Positions 7,394 through 11,675 of a stretch of DNA of 11,675 nt are shown piece after piece. Within the stretch, counting starts at the first letter, position 1. Each line of letters starts with the position of its first letter. This stretch comes from an uncultured beta proteobacterium (GTDB lineage Bacteria > Pseudomonadota > Gammaproteobacteria > Burkholderiales > Burkholderiaceae_C): assembly GCA_903920405.1 (NCBI GenBank), contig CAIXMC010000234.1, positions 1-11,675 on the forward strand, given 5' to 3'. The notes beneath the pieces were generated by a model. The model was given only the letters and a program-made list of their open reading frames with translations. It made no database searches and was not told the origin of the DNA. The position numbers and the translations under genes were made by a program.

Positions 7394-10300
7394 ATGACCA
7401 AAGAAACACAGTCCACGAAGATCACGACCTTAAGGGCGGATTTGAAAAGTCTGCGACATCAGCTTTCATCTTTGAGAAGTCTTTCTTTGGGAGGTTATTG
7501 CACCCTCAGCGAGCCGGGGCTTATCGTTCAAGCCAGCATGACTGCCGCCACCATGCTGGGGGTGATTCCCTCTCTGTTGGTTAAAAAACGCATCAGCCGG
7601 TTCATCCTGAAGGAAGATATGCCCATCTTCTCCAGGATGCGCACTCAGCTTCAGATGACGGGTGAGCCGCAACAGTGCAATGTGAGAATGACCAGGAGCG
7701 ACGGAACACAATTCTGGGCACATTTGGTGGCCACCACCCTACATGGCGACGATGGTGTTCTTCTGAGTCGCATCGTTCAAACCGACATCAGTGATCTGAT
7801 CAACACGGAAGCAAAACTGCATGAAAGCGAGGAATACAGAGATGCCATTTTGGACTCTATTGCCTCGCAAATTATCGTTCTTGACGCTGTCGGCAATATT
7901 GTGGAGTGCAATGAAGCCTGGCGTAAGTTTTTCAGACAGCAAAGCGCCGAAGATGACACGGCGGCCAGTCATGGCGGGATTGGAATCAGTTACCTGAAAA
8001 TGTGTCGGTTCTGTTTTGATAATTTCAGCGAAAACGCCACGGATGCAGCAAAAGGCATCCTGGGTGTGCTCAATGGCAGTACATCCATTTTTCACCACGA
8101 ATTCCAATGCCGTTCTCACACTCAGCCATATTGGGTCAGCATGGTCGTGACACCGCTTGCAGGAAAGAACAGTGGGGTGGTGATTAACCTGACCGACATC
8201 ACTGATCGCAAGGAAGGTGATGTCAGACTCACCCAGAAAGAAACCCTGTTGCAATCCATAATTCACGCCATTCCCGATCTGATCTGGATGAAGGACATCG
8301 ATGGTGTTTATTTATATTGTAATCAACGCTTTGAAGGCTTCTTTGGGACTGGGGAAAAAGAAATTATTGGCAAGACGGATTACGATTTTGTAACTAAAGA
8401 GCGTGCAGACTTTTTTCGTGACAAAGACATAGCGGTGATGTCATGTGGCGAGCCTCTCACCCATCAGGACTGGATTGAGTTTACCAATGACGGCCACAAA
8501 GAACTTCTTGAAATCACCAAAACACCGATATTTGATGCGAATCATTGCTTGATAGGCGTGTTTGGAATGGGACACGACATCACTGAGATAACAGCAGTGC
8601 ATGATCAACTCAAATCCAATGCCTTATTTTTCAGCGCACTCATGGAAGCCGTGCCAATGCCGGTGTTCTACAAGGACACAGAAGGGCGTTACCTCGGTGT
8701 CAACAAGGCGTTTGAGCTGTTCAGAGGCTGCTCAAGGGAAGCCATGATTGGTAAAACCGTGTTCGATATTGCACCACGTGAGATGGCCGCTATCTACTAC
8801 GCCAAAGACAAAGAACTGTTTCAAAACCCCGGTGGGCAGATTTACGAGACACAAATGCCAGACGCCTTGGGCCAAGTGCATGACGTGGTGTACCACAAAG
8901 CGACATTTGTGAACGCTCATAACGAGGTTATCGGACTGATCGGCGTGATACACGACGTGACTGACCGCAAAAAGTTGGAAGCAGAGATGCTAGAGGCGAA
9001 TGCGCTGCAAAACGCAATCTTCAACAGTGCCCTTTTCTACGGCATCGCCACAGATACCCAAGGTGTCATCAAAGTATTCAACGTTGGCGCACAACGTATG
9101 TTGGGGTACACGGCCGAGGAAGTTGTGAACAAAGAGATGCTGACCAACATCACGCATCCGCAAGAAGTGACGGATCGTGCCAAGGCGCTCAGTGTTGCAC
9201 TCAATAAGCCGATAGCACCAGGCTTTGATGCGTTGGTCTGCAAAACATCACACTGTGTTGAGTCTATTCATGAGCTGACCTTCATCCGCAAAGACGGTGG
9301 TCGTGTACCCACAGTGGTGACGGTCACGGCACTACGCAATGCAACGGATGTCATCATTGGCTACCTGGTGATCGGTACCGACAGTACGGTGAGCAAGTGC
9401 CTTGAGTCTAACCAAAAGGAACTCAACCAGCGTTTATATGACTTGCAGTTCTACACGCGCTCGTTGTTTGAATCCAATACTGACGCACTGATAACCATTG
9501 ATCCATCAGGTGTCATCACCGATGTCAACAAGCAGATGGAGGTCCTCACTGATTGCACGCGTGATGAATTGATGGGCACACCTGTCAAAAGCTATTTCAC
9601 CGATCCAGAACAGGCTGAAACCAGCATCCGTCGGGCGCTTGATACAAAGAAAGTAATCAACTTGGAATTCACTGCGCGCTCAAGGGACGGTAGGGAAACC
9701 ATGGTGTCCCTCAATGCAACGACGTTTTATGACCGCAACAGAAAGCTTCAGGGCATTTTTGTAGAAGCACACGACATCACAGTGCGAAAACAAATGGATC
9801 AGGTTTTAAAAGACCAAAACATTGCGCTTGAGAATGCCAAAATTGCCGCAGAAAAAGCCAGCCTGGCCAAGAGCGCCTTTCTTGCCAATATGAGCCATGA
9901 GATTCGTACCCCTCTCAATGCCGTGCTGGGCTTGGCGCAGATTGGCATGCGCGAATGTATCGACAGAGAATGTATCGACAGCGAAATCGGCCGTGTCTGT
10001 CCGACGGGCAATACCTTTAGGCGCATTGTTGATGCTGGTGAATACCTGTTGGGCATCATCAATGACATTCTGGATGTTTCCAAGATCGATGCCTACAAGC
10101 TCAAAGTTGAAAAGCTGCCTTTTGCCCTGCTTGCAACCATTGATGGTGCGGTGAGCTTTGTCACGGGTCGTGCGAATGCCAAGGGTTTGACCGTATCCAT
10201 TGTGCTGTCAAATGACCTGCCAAAATGGGTGGAAGGCGACGGTCTGCGCCTTTCCCAGATTCTCATTAACCTCTTGTCCAACGCGATCAAGTTCACTCCC

Positions 10301-11431
10301 AGTGGCACCGTGACCCTGGCGGTTATGCGTAATGGCAGCGACACCTCGTTTCAAATCAGCGATACAGGCGTAGGCATGACTACTGAGCAGATATCCCGAC
10401 TTTTTCAGCAGTTCGAGCAGGCCAATACTTCGACCACACGCACCTACGGTGGCACCGGACTGGGCCTTTACATCAGCATGAACCTCGCACGTCTCATGGG
10501 CGGCGACATCAGTGTGCAAAGTACACCAGGCGCAGGCAGTAGCTTCACCCTCCATTTGAGTTTACCGGCCGTGACAGCCCCAGAACATCTTTCAGTCGAA
10601 AAAGCAACTACCCATTCAGACCTGTCTGGTATTTCTATTCTGGCCGCAGATGACGTTGAAATAAACCGACTGGTGCTGACAGACATGCTTGAACATGAAG
10701 GAGCCAGTGTTGAATGTGTCGAGAATGGCAAAGAGGTTCTTGAACGTTTACAAAAGTCTGGGGTTGCGGCCTTTGATGTGATCCTGATGGACATTCAAAT
10801 GCCGGTCATGGATGGTTTTGAAGCGACCCGCCTCATCCGACAGATGGCTCCCACACCCACACTCCCGATCTTGGGTCTGACGGCGTATGCAATGGCCGAA
10901 GAGCGTGAGAAATGCCTGGCTGCAGGCATGGTCGATGTCGTGACCAAGCCGATCAAACTCAAAATTCTGATGACTGCCATTTTGAGACAGGTGTCCAACC
11001 GCAGGCCTGTCAACACGGTATGTGATGTCGTCGATGTGACACCCAAAACCACACCGTCCGAACCCACCGAAGTGGCATCGTGTCCATCTTGCATCATTGA
11101 CTGGCAGGCGTTGCTGGCCACTTACGGCGGGCGACGGGAGTTTGTCGCAAAAATTGCCCTCTCAATTTGCCAGCATCACGCCAATACACCAGCCAAACTG
11201 CGGTTGGCGGCACAAAAAAGTGACCGCAAGACTTTGGCCTTTATCGCGCATGGCCTGAAGGGATTGAGCATCGAAACCCGCCGTCTGCGCGAGCTGAGTC
11301 TGGCATTCGAATCCGCAGAGCGCGCCGGGGATGTCATCTCGTCAGAAAGTGTCGAAGCCTTGGCCCTTGAATTGGAGGCCGTTCTGCTTGAACTGGGAAC
11401 GGTCAATCAGCCACAATGGGGTCAGTGCTGA
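7394..11431 (+). CDS. Soluble hybrid histidine kinase with about six PAS domains, REC and HPt
   Basis: The product has 1345 residues and no evident signal peptide or membrane segment, so it is probably cytoplasmic. Six PAS-like units are seen at about 32-135, 148-273, 285-399, 411-526, 540-668 and 686-800; several end in the PAC-type motif D(I/V)T(D/V)RK. After a coiled coil come HisKA with His835 (SHEIRTP), HATPase with Asn963 (LLSNAIKF), DTGVGM from Asp990 and GGTGLGL at 1019-1025. A receiver with Asp1133 (ILMDIQMPVMDG) follows, then an HPt-like domain with His1286 (AHGLKG). All relay residues are present. The HPt lacks the usual GA pair after the histidine motif. The hairpin between the two HisKA helices is enlarged by about 11 residues, including a duplicated ECID(R/S). 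PAS2 has a CxxC (204-207). No Shine-Dalgarno site is evident before ATG 7394, but the reading frame fits. Input ligand and partner regulator are unknown. Confidence 0.93.
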   Translation: MTKETQSTKITTLRADLKSLRHQLSSLRSLSLGGYCTLSEPGLIVQASMTAATMLGVIPSLLVKKRISRFILKEDMPIFSRMRTQLQMTGEPQQCNVRMTRSDGTQFWAHLVATTLHGDDGVLLSRIVQTDISDLINTEAKLHESEEYRDAILDSIASQIIVLDAVGNIVECNEAWRKFFRQQSAEDDTAASHGGIGISYLKMCRFCFDNFSENATDAAKGILGVLNGSTSIFHHEFQCRSHTQPYWVSMVVTPLAGKNSGVVINLTDITDRKEGDVRLTQKETLLQSIIHAIPDLIWMKDIDGVYLYCNQRFEGFFGTGEKEIIGKTDYDFVTKERADFFRDKDIAVMSCGEPLTHQDWIEFTNDGHKELLEITKTPIFDANHCLIGVFGMGHDITEITAVHDQLKSNALFFSALMEAVPMPVFYKDTEGRYLGVNKAFELFRGCSREAMIGKTVFDIAPREMAAIYYAKDKELFQNPGGQIYETQMPDALGQVHDVVYHKATFVNAHNEVIGLIGVIHDVTDRKKLEAEMLEANALQNAIFNSALFYGIATDTQGVIKVFNVGAQRMLGYTAEEVVNKEMLTNITHPQEVTDRAKALSVALNKPIAPGFDALVCKTSHCVESIHELTFIRKDGGRVPTVVTVTALRNATDVIIGYLVIGTDSTVSKCLESNQKELNQRLYDLQFYTRSLFESNTDALITIDPSGVITDVNKQMEVLTDCTRDELMGTPVKSYFTDPEQAETSIRRALDTKKVINLEFTARSRDGRETMVSLNATTFYDRNRKLQGIFVEAHDITVRKQMDQVLKDQNIALENAKIAAEKASLAKSAFLANMSHEIRTPLNAVLGLAQIGMRECIDRECIDSEIGRVCPTGNTFRRIVDAGEYLLGIINDILDVSKIDAYKLKVEKLPFALLATIDGAVSFVTGRANAKGLTVSIVLSNDLPKWVEGDGLRLSQILINLLSNAIKFTPSGTVTLAVMRNGSDTSFQISDTGVGMTTEQISRLFQQFEQANTSTTRTYGGTGLGLYISMNLARLMGGDISVQSTPGAGSSFTLHLSLPAVTAPEHLSVEKATTHSDLSGISILAADDVEINRLVLTDMLEHEGASVECVENGKEVLERLQKSGVAAFDVILMDIQMPVMDGFEATRLIRQMAPTPTLPILGLTAYAMAEEREKCLAAGMVDVVTKPIKLKILMTAILRQVSNRRPVNTVCDVVDVTPKTTPSEPTEVASCPSCIIDWQALLATYGGRREFVAKIALSICQHHANTPAKLRLAAQKSDRKTLAFIAHGLKGLSIETRRLRELSLAFESAERAGDVISSESVEALALELEAVLLELGTVNQPQWGQC
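9953..9982 (+). repeat. 15-bp in-frame tandem duplication inside the kinase HisKA region
   Basis: The unit GAATGTATCGACAG(A/C) occurs twice in direct succession (9953-9967 and 9968-9982), identical at 14 of 15 positions. It encodes ECIDR-ECIDS (reading frame offset by the flanking codons) in the loop between the two dimerization helices of the histidine kinase. The 15-base length keeps the frame. Confidence 0.9.
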
Positions 11432-11589
11432 TGCGGGAATAAATTTACCCAATGAAAAAAAGATCGATGATATGGATTTGCATCTATTTTGATAGCTACT
11501 TACGCATACTGGGCTTGCGTTACAAGGCGAATCATGCTTAAAGTTTGAAGTGAGATAACCCCAGGGTGAATTTGTTCTTCAGCCAGTTC
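11432..11589. other. Intergenic stretch without a recognisable gene
   Basis: No open frame of useful length is seen on either strand after the kinase stop, apart from the repeats listed separately. An A-run (AAAAAAA near 11455) follows the gene, but there is no strong GC-rich stem with a U-tract next to it, so a classical rho-independent terminator is not supported here. Confidence 0.6.
11484..11527. repeat. Possible dispersed intergenic repeat of Comamonadaceae type
   Basis: The stretch containing ATTTTGATAGCTACTTACGC and then ACTGGGCTTGCGTTACAAGG resembles, from memory, a short intergenic sequence found many times in Comamonadaceae genomes (pattern TTTGATAGCTxCTxxCGCxTxxTxxxxxxGCGxTA, then AAGGC). 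An internal short inverted pair ACGCA (11502-11506) and TGCGT (11516-11520) is visible. There is only one copy in this window, so repetitiveness cannot be shown here. Confidence 0.35.
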
Positions 11590-11651
11590 CGTCATTCCCG
11601 CGAAGGCGGGAATCCAGAATGCACTAGATTCCCGCCTTCGCGGGAATGACG
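11590..11651. repeat. Perfect 25-bp inverted repeat, REP/BIME-like
   Basis: The arm at 11590-11614 is the exact reverse complement of the arm at 11627-11651, separated by a 12-base loop (CAGAATGCACTA). Each arm is itself a hairpin: ATTCCCGC, loop GAAG, GCGGGAAT. Two REP-like units facing each other is the arrangement of a BIME. GTCATTCCCGCGAAGGCGGG-type repeats are common between genes in many proteobacteria and can be mobilised by REP-associated (RAYT) transposases. It could also stabilise or terminate the kinase transcript about 160 bases upstream, though no T-run follows. Confidence 0.85.
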
Positions 11652-11675
11652 AAAATTCAACAACTTGCCTTCAGA

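Noticed and set aside
11590..11651. CRISPR repeat or integrase attachment site
   Set aside because: There are only two copies, in inverted orientation, with a 12-base loop and no array, cas or integrase gene. A REP/BIME-like element fits better.

Overview
The window looks like a piece of a Gram-negative, probably betaproteobacterial chromosome (Burkholderiales/Comamonadaceae is my best guess). The evidence is an outer-membrane TonB-dependent receptor, a YfiR-family periplasmic protein, moderately high GC in most genes, and two repeat types in the right-hand intergenic region that resemble intergenic repeats of that group. The taxonomic placement is inference from memory of such sequences, not a search.

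Layout, all on the + strand. (1) 1-201: the 3' end of a transposase gene, most like the IS4 family, cut by the window edge. The IS right end probably lies just after its stop. (2) 243-2300: a TonB-dependent receptor with signal peptide, plug and beta-barrel. (3) 2288-2842: a small YfiR-family (DUF4154) exported protein. (4) 2839-5184: a membrane-bound hybrid histidine kinase with a CHASE8-like periplasmic sensor, then HAMP, HisKA, HATPase, REC and HPt. (5) 5181-7328: a response regulator with the order REC-PAS-GGDEF-EAL. The junctions inside 243-7328 overlap by 13, 4 and 4 bases, so these four genes look like one translationally coupled operon. (6) 7329-7393: a short AT-rich gap with a candidate sigma70 promoter. 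(7) 7394-11431: a 1345-residue soluble hybrid histidine kinase with about six PAS domains, HisKA, HATPase, REC and HPt. (8) 11432-11675: a non-coding tail with a degenerate repeat and a perfect 25-bp inverted repeat (REP/BIME-like).

How the genes could work together (inference). A ligand or state at the outer-membrane receptor is relayed through the YfiR-like periplasmic protein to the CHASE8 sensor of the membrane kinase. Phosphate then moves from His272 to Asp568, to HPt His722, and on to Asp56 of the GGDEF-EAL protein, which would make or break cyclic-di-GMP. This resembles the YfiBNR (TpbB) logic of Pseudomonas, but the inner-membrane CHASE8 protein carries a phosphorelay output instead of a diguanylate cyclase. 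The second, PAS-rich kinase could feed the same response regulator or an unseen one.
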